DNA of 40,114 nucleotides from a virus. The stretch is taken from the IMG/VR virus record IMGVR_UViG_3300045967_000017, positions 1-40,114 of that record, one strand, 5' to 3'. Of the stretch, positions 15,885 to 22,155 are shown one piece after another (position 1 is the first letter of the stretch; every line of letters starts with the position of its first letter). The position numbers were made by a program, and so were the translations under genes. A model generated the notes under the pieces. It saw nothing but the letters and a program-made list of their open reading frames with translations, was not told where the DNA came from and made no database searches.

Positions 15885-16277
15885 TCATTTCAGGATGTCC
15901 CGCAGACGCAGCAGAACGACATCGAAGCGGCCACCGTCGCCGGCTCTCGATCGACGTCGACCCTGCTTGTAGGCTTCACGCGCCAGCTTTTTCAGCCGCT
16001 CGGTCGGGAACATCAGATAGCAGAGCGTTTCGCCGTCGCGCTTGAGCTCGTGCACCCAGACGCCGGCCTGCGTCGCGGCGATGCCGGATGGCCGGCCATC
16101 CTGGCGATATTCAATGCATATGTTGCCGGTTTCCTCCCATTGATGGCTTTCGCTCTTGAGCTCGATCTTGTGGATGTCGGCATGTTCAAAAATCTCGGCC
16201 AGCCGGCGCTCGTCGATCAGCGCCTGACTGAGCTGCATGTCGAACTTGTTGTCCCGGCCGAATATGATCTCGCCCAT
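15885..16277 (-). CDS. PD-(D/E)XK-like nuclease (putative)
   Basis: 130 residues. The order FGRDNKFDMQLSQALIDE, IHKIELKSESHQWEETGNICIEY and RPSGIAATQAGVWVHEL matches the layout of small phage and plasmid restriction-fold nucleases: a first acid, then E-x-K (IELKS), then a TGNICIEY strand. Such enzymes act on branched DNA or as Holliday-junction resolvases. Recognition is by pattern. AAGGA lies 6-7 bases before the ATG. It sits between the methyltransferase and a small basic protein in the leftward early operon. Confidence 0.65.
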   Translation of the reverse strand: MGEIIFGRDNKFDMQLSQALIDERRLAEIFEHADIHKIELKSESHQWEETGNICIEYRQDGRPSGIAATQAGVWVHELKRDGETLCYLMFPTERLKKLAREAYKQGRRRSRAGDGGRFDVVLLRLRDILK

Positions 16278-16365
16278 CTCGTCCTTCCGTTCTGTCGGCC
16301 GCCGCGCGCTTGGGTCATGAACCGGCTGATCGCGGCGGCCTCTCCGGGCCTCGTTGCACGGAGCT

Positions 16366-16734
16366 CTAGTCTCGAATGAATTGCCGCCTGGCCTTGCGCT
16401 CGTCGCCGCGCGATGCCGGCCGCGCGAGATCCCGCCGCGTCTCGGCGATCGCCGCCTCGAGGCGAACGATCAGTTTTTCCGCTTCAAGGTCGGTGTAGTC
16501 GTAATTGGCGCGGTTGCGGCCGAATGCGCCGATCAGATCGAGCGCCACCAGGGCGGCCTCCATGCGCTTGCCGGAGCTCCGTAGATAACGCTCGCGGGGC
16601 GTCTCGTTCTCCGGAATTGGCGCGCGGCCGTTGCCGCGTTTCTTCCTGCTTGCCCGCTTCCTGGGCGGCGGCTGCGGCGGCGCGGCCGGCTGCTCGATGA
16701 TCTCGCCGGTCGTCGGATCGAATTCGTCTGTCAT
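16366..16734 (-). CDS. Early protein of unknown function (122 aa)
   Basis: 122 residues. The N-terminal 45 are proline-, lysine- and arginine-rich (PQPPPRKRASRKKRGNGR) and likely disordered and nucleic-acid binding. The remainder is helical (MEAALVALDLIGAFGRNR, then DLEAEKLIVRLEAAIAETRRDL). No family recognised. The ATG at 16734 overlaps the stop of the GcrA-like gene (ATGA), so the two are co-translated. It may act together with that regulator. Confidence 0.65.
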   Translation of the reverse strand: MTDEFDPTTGEIIEQPAAPPQPPPRKRASRKKRGNGRAPIPENETPRERYLRSSGKRMEAALVALDLIGAFGRNRANYDYTDLEAEKLIVRLEAAIAETRRDLARPASRGDERKARRQFIRD

Positions 16735-17192
16735 GACCATCCCTTTCCTTTTCCCGTGAAGGCCAGCGCGGCGTGGTGTTCGCAGTAGGTGTCGAGCGTC
16801 GCCGCGCCGCAGAACCGCTGACCGCCGATCACGCCCGGATCCTCCTCGACCGCAAAGCGGCATTCGAAGCGTCTGAGCTCGAGCAGCCCGACGCGGCGCA
16901 TCGCTGGCGCCGGATGGGTCGCTCGAATAATCGGCTCGGGCTCTGGCGGTGGTGGCGGCGGCCGCCGCGGCGGCGCTGGCGGCGGTGGAGCCGGTTTCCT
17001 GGCGACGGCTTTCTTTTCGGGGCGAGGCCGCGCGCTCGATCTGCGCATCATCTGCAATGTCCTGTTGCGGTGGATGATGCCGGCGATCGAGCCGCGCGTC
17101 GTCTCGAGCCTGGCGGCGATCGCGGCGCGCGTGAGTCCAGCAGCAAGCAGCCTGGCGACCGCGTCTTGCGCTTCGGGTGTCCAAATTGTCAT
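16731..17192 (-). CDS. GcrA-family transcription regulator
   Basis: 153 residues. GcrA of alphaproteobacteria binds sigma-70 RNA polymerase and activates promoters whose GANTC sites are methylated by CcrM. Here the N-terminal HTH is WTPEAQDAVARLLAAGLTRAAIAARLETTRGSIAGIIHRNR in outline (residues 4-44). A long proline-rich linker (about 60-95) follows. The C-terminal domain has the FCGxxxLDTYCEHH signature near 127-140. It is shorter in identity to cellular GcrA than the fold would allow for certainty of function, and the proline run is unusual. It lies in the first part of the leftward early operon and could reprogramme host sigma-70 transcription after infection. Confidence 0.85.
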   Translation of the reverse strand: MTIWTPEAQDAVARLLAAGLTRAAIAARLETTRGSIAGIIHRNRTLQMMRRSSARPRPEKKAVARKPAPPPPAPPRRPPPPPPEPEPIIRATHPAPAMRRVGLLELRRFECRFAVEEDPGVIGGQRFCGAATLDTYCEHHAALAFTGKGKGWS

Positions 17193-17415
17193 GCGGGCCG
17201 AGAGGCTTCCTTCCTGCGGCGTCTGGGTCGGGCCGCGCGCCTCTCGAGCAGGAAGGAAGAACGGATACTGCCGGTCAGCGGTTGAAACTGACCGGCAGTC
17301 CGTCGCCGTATCCTCCGGTACTCGAGACACACCCGGAAGAGGGCAAAAGACGCGGGCTGGCAAAACAAAGGCCCCCACGACGCCCGCCGGCGTGGTTGCC
17401 GAAGCTTCCAGCGGT
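17193..17415 (-). other. Structured leader between cro-like and gcrA-like genes
   Basis: 223 bases without a gene. It contains a perfect 12-base inverted repeat, CTTCCTTCCTGC at 17206-17217 with its complement at 17248-17259. There is also a perfect 11-12-base hairpin with arms at 17267-17278 and 17288-17299 and a 9-base loop, flanked by a further short pairing (GGATAC at 17263-17268 against GTATCC at 17308-17313). These would form in the leftward early transcript and could act as attenuator or antitermination sites. Confidence 0.7.
17362..17396 (-). terminator. Possible intrinsic terminator after cro-like gene
   Basis: On the minus strand, about 20 bases after the cro-like stop, CCACG and CGTGG pair around a GC-rich loop and are followed by GGGCCTTTGTTTTG. 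The stem is short and imperfect and the T tract is broken, so termination would be partial. Confidence 0.35.
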
Positions 17416-17676
17416 TTAGACGCCGCCGGCGGCCCTCCGCTGGACGTCGGGCTCAACAGGATAAAGATCGGGGCGAAGAACGTGGCGCGAGACGCCAGAG
17501 GCCTTCTCGATGGGAATCGCCTGGTCAGCCGGAATCATGCCGCGATACTTCCACGTGGTCACATGGCTGCGGGTCTTGCCGATCAACTCGGCAAGTCTCG
17601 TTTCGCCGCCTACAGCTTCACATGCTTTTGCGAGAGCTGCACGCCGCTCGGAGTGAACCGCTGCCTGCTCAACCAT
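17416..17676 (-). CDS. Cro/YdaS-like repressor
   Basis: 86 residues. The pattern ALAKACEAVGGETRLAELIGKTRSHVTTWKYRGMIPADQAIPIEKASGVSRHVLRPDLYP, in pieces, is that of the YdaS/Cro-like HTH family: a helix-turn-helix, then IP-x-x-A-x-x-IE and LRPDLYP. Such proteins favour the lytic state by blocking repressor transcription. I chose the ATG at 17676; a TTG at 17682 is in frame. A promoter reading this way (TTGACT, 16 bases, TATGTA at 17690-17685) would start transcription almost at the ATG. It is divergent from the CI-like gene. Confidence 0.85.
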   Translation of the reverse strand: MVEQAAVHSERRAALAKACEAVGGETRLAELIGKTRSHVTTWKYRGMIPADQAIPIEKASGVSRHVLRPDLYPVEPDVQRRAAGGV

Positions 17677-17749
17677 ATGCAAATTACATACAATTGTAGG
17701 CTATCAAGTCAATGCCAAAGTATGCAAAGTGCCGTCTACATTGGTAGGC
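17677..17749. promoter_or_regulatory. Lysis-lysogeny switch: leftward promoter and operators O1, O2
   Basis: Two TAC-N4-GTA sites: O1 at 17689-17698 (TACAATTGTA, fully palindromic) and O2 at 17737-17746. Both read GCCTAC-N3-TGTA when extended on the minus strand. The leftward promoter has -35 TTGACT (17712-17707) and -10 TATGTA (17690-17685), with O1 covering its -10 side. O2 ends four bases before the CI-like ATG, so it is placed for autoregulation. Confidence 0.7.
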
Positions 17750-18091
17750 ATGGCAACGTTCGGCGACAGAGTGCGGGAGGAGCGTGAGGCGAGGGGCTGG
17801 AGCTTGCAGCGCCTAGCCGACGAAGTTACGACCATTGCCCGGGAGACATGCCCCCGGGTGACGATCGAGAAGATCGAAGCGCGCAGCTCCAAGCATTCTA
17901 GATGGGCGCATCCGATCGCGCTGGCTCTCGGTGTCAATCCAGATTGGCTGGTCAATGGCGCCGGCCCGAAGGTCCTCAGGCGAAGCCTTGATCGCAGGAT
18001 GCAGCTGCTTCCGACGACCGACTATGATGAGCTTTACCACCAGTTCGATACGCTGATAGACGAGCGCCTGCGCAGGCGCACCGGGACATAG
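17750..18091 (+). CDS. CI-like prophage repressor, short form
   Basis: 113 residues with an N-terminal XRE-type helix-turn-helix (FGDRVREEREARGWSLQRLADEV, then RVTIEKIEARSS, and ALALGVNPDWLVNG). The C-terminal 40 residues are helical. It lacks the LexA/CI self-cleavage domain, so induction cannot follow the lambda route of RecA-stimulated autoproteolysis unless another factor is used. I chose the ATG at 17750; a GTG at 17729 would place operator O2 inside the gene. It is divergent from the Cro-like gene and precedes operators O3 and O4. The likely role is keeping both early operons silent in lysogens. Confidence 0.85.
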   Translation: MATFGDRVREEREARGWSLQRLADEVTTIARETCPRVTIEKIEARSSKHSRWAHPIALALGVNPDWLVNGAGPKVLRRSLDRRMQLLPTTDYDELYHQFDTLIDERLRRRTGT

Positions 18092-18149
18092 GCGAACCCC
18101 TCCCCTTTCGGAGCAGTGAAACTTAGATTCGCAAGCGCTCCTTAGCCGT

Positions 18150-18200
18150 TTTGCGCTTGCCTACCTTTGTATTTGACTTGCCTACGTCTGTATGAGACCA
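18150..18200 (+). promoter_or_regulatory. Rightward early promoter with operators O3, O4
   Basis: TAC-N4-GTA sites at 18162-18171 (O3) and 18183-18192 (O4), centres 21 bases apart, so on the same DNA face. Both extend to GCCTAC-N3-TGTAT, like O1 and O2. A possible promoter is TTGTAT (18168-18173), 17 bases, TATGAG (18191-18196), with O3 on the -35 and O4 on the -10. The rest of the gap 18092-18242 shows no gene. Confidence 0.65.
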
Positions 18201-18242
18201 TTAACGCTTTCGTAACAAGTCACATCAGCAGCGAGTGTGTTC

Positions 18243-18542
18243 ATGGTATCGCAGCTGAAAACGCCTTTGCGCGCACCGGTGCTGCGCTTGGCGCCCGAGC
18301 TGTTCTCCGCCGAGCTCAGCGGCTGGCTGCATTACGGTGCGCGGCCAAAAGATGCCCTCCTCCTCGCCATCCTCGAGAATGATCTGCAGCGCACCTTCGC
18401 GCTCGGCCCGACGAGCTGGCCGCTGATCCACGCCACGCTGGTCTGGCTGTTCAACTTCGCACCGCCGCTCAGCTACGGCTCGGCGGCCGCGGTCGCCGCA
18501 TGGGTGTGCCGCGGCGGCCTCTACGGAGGAAGCATGCAATGA
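18243..18542 (+). CDS. Early protein of unknown function (99 aa)
   Basis: 99 residues. The N-terminal half has LKTPLRAPVLRLAPELFSAELSGWLHYG and a helix KDALLLAILENDLQRTFAL. The C-terminal half is hydrophobic and glycine-rich (WPLIHATLVWLFNFAPP, then AAAVAAWVCRGGLYGG). No family recognised. It is the first gene after operators O3 and O4 and overlaps the exonuclease gene (AATGA), so it is coupled with the recombination genes. The start at 18243 is the ATG; a GTG two codons earlier is possible. Confidence 0.65.
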   Translation: MVSQLKTPLRAPVLRLAPELFSAELSGWLHYGARPKDALLLAILENDLQRTFALGPTSWPLIHATLVWLFNFAPPLSYGSAAAVAAWVCRGGLYGGSMQ

Positions 18543-19468
18543 CTGTCGAGCGCTATTTCGTGGAGCCGCGCACGCCGGAATGGTTCGCGCTGCGCGCTCA
18601 GGATCTCACCATGAGCGAGATCGGCGCGGTGGCCGGCGTCGATCCATACGCCACCGCCTATGAAATATGGGCGCGCAAGGCCGGGCTCGCTTCCGGCCCG
18701 GAAGAAAACGCCGCCATGCGGCTCGGCCGATGGGCGGAACCGGCGGTCGCCTGCGCGTTCAAAGAAATGCACCCGGAATGTGAGATCCGCTATCCGCTCG
18801 AGCTCTATGTGCGCGACCCGGAACACCGGCTGGGCGGCACGCCGGACGCTAGCGGCTTCGACGGCGAGAGTTATCAAATCGCTTTCGAGTTCAAGGTCAT
18901 CAGCCGCGCGTCCTTCGAAACCAACTGGTCAGGCGGCCCGCCGCTTTCCTACCAGCTGCAGACGCTCGGCAACGCCATGCTGCTCGATGCCGACTATGGC
19001 GTTCTGGCGGCCCTGGTGCTGGGCTGGCAGGATGCCGAACTGGTCGTCCACCGGGTCGAGCGCAACGGCCGCGCCGAAGCAGGCATCCGCACCATCGCGG
19101 CCCGCTTCTGGCAGGCTTTTGATGAAGGCCATGCGCCGACAGCGCCCGACTACCGGCGCGACGCCGATGTGCTGCGCCAGGTGTTCAAGCCGGATCCGGC
19201 CAAGCCTGCGCCGCTCGACCTCAGTGGCGACAACGAGATCCGCGACATTCTGGCAATGCGTGAAGCTCTCAAGACCGAGATCAAAAGTGCAGACACAGAC
19301 TGCAAAAGGCTGGACGCCGAGATCATCCACAAGCTGGCCGGATCCACCGCCGCGATCCTGCCTGGCTGGAAGATCTCCAACACGATGGCGCACCGCGATG
19401 CCTACACCGTCGAGGCGAAGGACTATCCGGTGCTGAAGGTGACGAAGGCAAAGGAGAACGCAGCATGA
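18539..19468 (+). CDS. YqaJ/lambda-type recombination exonuclease
   Basis: 309 residues. The family degrades one strand of linear duplex DNA from 5' to 3' to leave tails for an annealing protein. Visible features are RTPEWFALRAQDLTMSEIGAVAGVDPY (nick-recognition helix), AAMRLGRWAEPAVA, the catalytic DASGFDGESYQIAFEFKV (Asp and E-x-K), and a Gln in SYQLQTLGNAMLL. The size and order suit an Exo-RecT pair. The gene overlaps RecT by ATGA. It should serve phage DNA recombination and repair after infection. Confidence 0.9.
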   Translation: MTVERYFVEPRTPEWFALRAQDLTMSEIGAVAGVDPYATAYEIWARKAGLASGPEENAAMRLGRWAEPAVACAFKEMHPECEIRYPLELYVRDPEHRLGGTPDASGFDGESYQIAFEFKVISRASFETNWSGGPPLSYQLQTLGNAMLLDADYGVLAALVLGWQDAELVVHRVERNGRAEAGIRTIAARFWQAFDEGHAPTAPDYRRDADVLRQVFKPDPAKPAPLDLSGDNEIRDILAMREALKTEIKSADTDCKRLDAEIIHKLAGSTAAILPGWKISNTMAHRDAYTVEAKDYPVLKVTKAKENAA

Positions 19469-20526
19469 CCGACACCGCACTCGTTGAAAACAACAAGGTC
19501 AACCGCGAACTGGCCGACGCCATTTCAATCGGCAAGGGCGGCATCAACTTCGCCAATGCCGGCGAGGTGATGGAATTCGCCAAGATGATGGCGGCATCCG
19601 GATCCGCCGTGCCGAAACATTTGCGCGGCCAACCCGGCGCCTGCCTGGGCATCCTCGACGACGCCATCCGCCTCAACGTCAATCCCTATGCGCTGGCGCG
19701 CAAATCTTATTTCGTCAACGACCTGCTGGCCTATGAGGCGCAGGTGTTCATGGCGATCGTCAACGCGCATGCGCCGCTGAAAACCCGGCCCGATATCAAG
19801 TTCGAAGGCGAAGGCCAGGAGATGCGCGCCACCGTCACCGGCACGTTCCGCGACGGTTCGGTGCGCGAATACAAAAGCCCCAGGGTCGCTGACATCCAGC
19901 CAAAGAACAGCCCGCTGTGGAAGTCGGATCCCGGCCAGCAGCTGTCCTACTACAGCTTGCGCGGCTTCGCCCGCCGCTGGTGCCCTGAAGTGATCCTCGG
20001 CATCCATGACGTCGACGAGATGCGCGAGGCGGCCATGGTCGACATCTCGCCGAAGGAGGAAAAACCGGCCGCGCCAAAGTCGCTGGATGACTTTGCTGCC
20101 GCCGCCGAAGCAGGCCGCAAGAGCAGCCTCGACAGCTTCGCGGCGAGCGACGTATCATCCGCGCCTCCCCCTTCGACGGAATCACCGGCTGCCCCGACCC
20201 TTCCGGCTGGTGAAGGCAGCGGCGGCGAGTCTTTCCCCCAGGACAGTTCCGCCGCCGTTGCCGCCCCTACCCCCGCCCCTGGCATCCAGCAATGGGCCGA
20301 CGACGAGGTGCGCAAGGATGCCGTCAGCCGGGCCCTGGCGATCGCCAGCCGCATCGATCTCGAGCTCGCCGACCGGCTCGAGCAGCTCGACGTCATGCGG
20401 ATCGATCTGCAGGGACAGTTTCCTCATCCGTTCATCAGCACCTTGATCGAGACTTCCGCCAAGGTGGCCAGGAAGGAAACGCCGAAGGCCGCCGCGCAGA
20501 AGTATCTCACCTCGCTAAAGGAATAG
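19465..20526 (+). CDS. RecT-family single-strand annealing protein
   Basis: 353 residues. RecT proteins coat single strands and anneal them to complements. The core pattern is clear: GACLGILDDAIRLNVNPYALARKSYFVNDLLAYEAQVFMAIVN, then EGQEMRATVTGTF, LWKSDPGQQLSYYSLRGFARRWCPEVILGI, all within residues 55-185. The C-terminal region (about 200-280) is proline-, serine- and alanine-rich and likely a flexible tail for partner binding, ending in a helix that may contact the exonuclease. Coupled with the exonuclease gene by ATGA. Confidence 0.9.
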   Translation: MTDTALVENNKVNRELADAISIGKGGINFANAGEVMEFAKMMAASGSAVPKHLRGQPGACLGILDDAIRLNVNPYALARKSYFVNDLLAYEAQVFMAIVNAHAPLKTRPDIKFEGEGQEMRATVTGTFRDGSVREYKSPRVADIQPKNSPLWKSDPGQQLSYYSLRGFARRWCPEVILGIHDVDEMREAAMVDISPKEEKPAAPKSLDDFAAAAEAGRKSSLDSFAASDVSSAPPPSTESPAAPTLPAGEGSGGESFPQDSSAAVAAPTPAPGIQQWADDEVRKDAVSRALAIASRIDLELADRLEQLDVMRIDLQGQFPHPFISTLIETSAKVARKETPKAAAQKYLTSLKE

Positions 20527-20531
20527 CCGAG

Positions 20532-21119
20532 ATGGACGTCCAGCCCGTCATGCAGGACCGCGACCAGGCGCTGGCCTTGTGGAAAAAATACCAGGCGCAC
20601 TCCCTGGGCTCGACGGCGATCGACCACGAGATCGCCAGGCTGGCCAAGCTGGTGGCTGCCGGCAAGATCATGATCCGCGCGCTCGACGCGATCGTGAAGG
20701 CCGGCGCGGACGAGCAAGGCCGGCCGAAGCTGGCGATCATGCGCGCCGACCAGAAGCGCTGCTATCTCGACCTCAAGACCGATGGCTCGGCGATCATGCA
20801 CAACGAGTCGCGGACCTGGCTGCGCTCCCGCTTCGCCGCCTCGCTGCGCTTCGACTTCCCGCCAGGCACGTTCGGCACCAGTGTGAGGATGCGACGCCTC
20901 GAGGCGATCGTGCCGCACATCCCGCCCGACAAGCGGCCGAAGCGCGGCCTGCAGAACTACCACATCCTGTTCGAGGCCGAGTGGCGGCGCGAGATCCCTG
21001 TCGACCCGATGCTGCTGCGCCGGGTCGGCACCAGCGGCGACCTGTGGGTCGTCCTGCATGTCTGGGAACTGACCGACATCGAGCGCGCCGCGCTCGCCGG
21101 CCACCTGGGGCAGCAGTGA
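20532..21119 (+). CDS. Recombination-operon protein of unknown function (195 aa)
   Basis: 195 residues. A helical N-terminus (QALALWKKYQAHSLGSTAIDHEIARLAKLVAAG) is followed by a mixed domain: CYLDLKTDGSAIMHNESRTWLRSRFAAS, FDFPPGTFGTS, and LWVVLHVWELTDIERAAL near the end. No known motif recognised. It starts five bases after RecT and overlaps the next gene by GTGA. Its place in the exonuclease-RecT operon suggests a DNA-metabolism role, but the sequence itself does not show one. Confidence 0.7.
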   Translation: MDVQPVMQDRDQALALWKKYQAHSLGSTAIDHEIARLAKLVAAGKIMIRALDAIVKAGADEQGRPKLAIMRADQKRCYLDLKTDGSAIMHNESRTWLRSRFAASLRFDFPPGTFGTSVRMRRLEAIVPHIPPDKRPKRGLQNYHILFEAEWRREIPVDPMLLRRVGTSGDLWVVLHVWELTDIERAALAGHLGQQ

Positions 21120-21310
21120 TCACTGCGCGCGACAAGTTCGAATGCGCCACGCGCGAGGTCGCGCAGCGTATGCGGGTTTATTCGCGCCTGGTGGCGATCG
21201 GCAGGATGCGCGCCGAGTTTGCCGATCGCGAGATCGAATTGATGGAAGCGATCGCCGAGGACTATCGCGCCCAGGTCGAGATCGAGGAACGCGAGACGAG
21301 GCTGATATGA
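21116..21310 (+). CDS. Small helical protein of unknown function (64 aa)
   Basis: 64 residues from the GTG at 21116, which forms GTGA with the preceding stop. Charged helix with an E-rich second half (RMRAEFADREIELMEAIAEDYRAQVEIEERE). No family recognised. Likely translated only by coupling, as there is no ribosome site of its own. Confidence 0.55.
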   Translation: MITARDKFECATREVAQRMRVYSRLVAIGRMRAEFADREIELMEAIAEDYRAQVEIEERETRLI

Positions 21311-21329
21311 GATGCGCGTCCGGAGCATC

Positions 21330-21403
21330 GATGGCAGGACCGGACGGGGCTGCTAGCGCCCCGGTCGGGTCGGGGCGACGGTCCCAGGCCCGCGCCTGCC
21401 ATC
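21330..21403 (+). other. GC-rich inverted repeat with inner hairpins
   Basis: Outer arms GATGGCAGG at 21330-21338 and CCTGCCATC at 21395-21403 pair perfectly. Inside, GGGGC at 21346-21350 pairs with GCCCC at 21358-21362, and further G-C pairing is possible. No T tract follows. It fills the gap between two small genes of the rightward operon. It could be an RNA-processing site or structured RNA. Confidence 0.5.
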
Positions 21404-21423
21404 ACCTTATGGGATAGGAAGTG

Positions 21424-21651
21424 ATGAGCGTCGAGCGGTTCAACGTCGTCGTCTTCGACCGCCAAGGCTACTGGTGGTATGCCGACCGGCAGGTCAATGC
21501 CGAGCAGGCGGTCAGGTCGGCGCATCGCTGTGTGTGCCTCGCCGAGGCGGGCGGGACCGCGGCGAAGATCATCATCACCGACGATGATGATTTCACCAAT
21601 TTCCAGTGGGAGCGCGGCAAGGGCATCGTCTATCCGGAGCCCAGGCAATGA
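21424..21651 (+). CDS. Small protein of unknown function (75 aa)
   Basis: 75 residues: MSVERFNVVVFDRQGYWWYADRQ at the start, HRCVCLAEAGGTAAKIIITDDDDF in the middle. It looks like a small alpha-beta domain; the phrase VVVFDRQGYWWYAD suggests paired strands. TAGGAA lies upstream with normal spacing. Its stop overlaps the ATG of the AlpA-like gene, so it is part of that operon. No family recognised. Confidence 0.65.
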   Translation: MSVERFNVVVFDRQGYWWYADRQVNAEQAVRSAHRCVCLAEAGGTAAKIIITDDDDFTNFQWERGKGIVYPEPRQ

Positions 21652-21881
21652 CGACCATGTCGGACGCGATCGCCTATCCGCCACGCGGCCTGAGCCGCCT
21701 CGAGGCGGCGCGCTATGTCGGCGTGGGGCCGGACAAATTTGACGAGATGGTCAGCGATCGCCGGATGCCGAAGCCACGCGAGATCGATCGCCGTATCGTC
21801 TGGGATCGGGTCGAGCTCGATATCGCCTTTTCGGAACTGCCGCATCGCGGCGCCGGGAACTTCTTCGACAAGGCATCCTGA
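21648..21881 (+). CDS. AlpA/Xis-like DNA-binding protein
   Basis: 77 residues with a winged-helix type motif: GLSRLEAARYVGVGPDKFDEMVSDRRMPKPREIDRRIVWDRVELDIAF in pieces, the pattern of AlpA-like excisionases and helix_turn_helix_17 proteins. Such proteins bend DNA at attachment sites or regulate integrase. The start at 21648 forms ATGA with the stop before it. It lies just before a palindromic gap and the integrase operon, the right place for an excision factor. Its role as Xis is inferred. Confidence 0.75.
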   Translation: MTTMSDAIAYPPRGLSRLEAARYVGVGPDKFDEMVSDRRMPKPREIDRRIVWDRVELDIAFSELPHRGAGNFFDKAS

Positions 21882-21884
21882 AAC

Positions 21885-21905
21885 AAGTTGCCAGCTTGGC
21901 AACTT
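21885..21905 (+). terminator. Perfect palindromic hairpin with T-rich tail
   Basis: Arms AAGTTGCCA at 21885-21893 and TGGCAACTT at 21897-21905, three-base loop, followed by TTCTTCTT. It begins three bases after the stop of the AlpA-like gene. It may end the rightward operon. The TTGCCA element also recurs around the integrase, so it may be a protein-binding site as well. Confidence 0.5.
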
Positions 21906-21911
21906 TTCTTC

Positions 21912-21940
21912 TTGGCATTGTTGCCAAGTTGGCATATGTG
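21912..21940 (+). promoter_or_regulatory. Promoter and operator of the integrase operon
   Basis: TTGGCA (21912-21917), 17 bases, TATGTG (21935-21940). The spacer holds the palindrome TGCCAA-G-TTGGCA at 21922-21934. The layout suggests repression by a small HTH protein, possibly the one encoded next. AAAGGA lies 10-11 bases before the ATG at 21967. Confidence 0.5.
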
Positions 21941-21966
21941 TTGGTCATATGGAAAGGAACACACCA

Positions 21967-22155
21967 ATGACCAACGAAGATCTTGCCGCCGCGATGAAGG
22001 CATGGCGCGGCAAAGCCACGCAACGCGAAGCCGCTGCGCGGTTGGGCATCACGACGCGGACGCTGCAGGGCATCGAACATGGCCGCGGCATCGCCCATCC
22101 GTCGCTGCTGCTGATCGCCCTCAAGGCGGTCAAGAATCCGGAGGCAATGAAATGA
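21967..22155 (+). CDS. Small HTH protein upstream of integrase (62 aa)
   Basis: 62 residues. Almost the whole protein is one helix-turn-helix: LAAAMKAWRGKATQREAAARLGITTRTLQGIEHGRG, of XRE type. It overlaps the integrase ATG (ATGA), so the two are made together. It may repress its own promoter at the TTGCCAA palindromes just upstream, setting integrase level, or help excision. Small autoregulators before integrases are known in other phages. The specific site is inferred. Confidence 0.75.
   Translation: MTNEDLAAAMKAWRGKATQREAAARLGITTRTLQGIEHGRGIAHPSLLLIALKAVKNPEAMK

Noticed and set aside
16735-17184. Extension of the 122-residue early protein to 272 residues
   Set aside because: The added part lies inside the GcrA-like gene in another frame. 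The ATG at 16734 forms the usual ATGA coupling.
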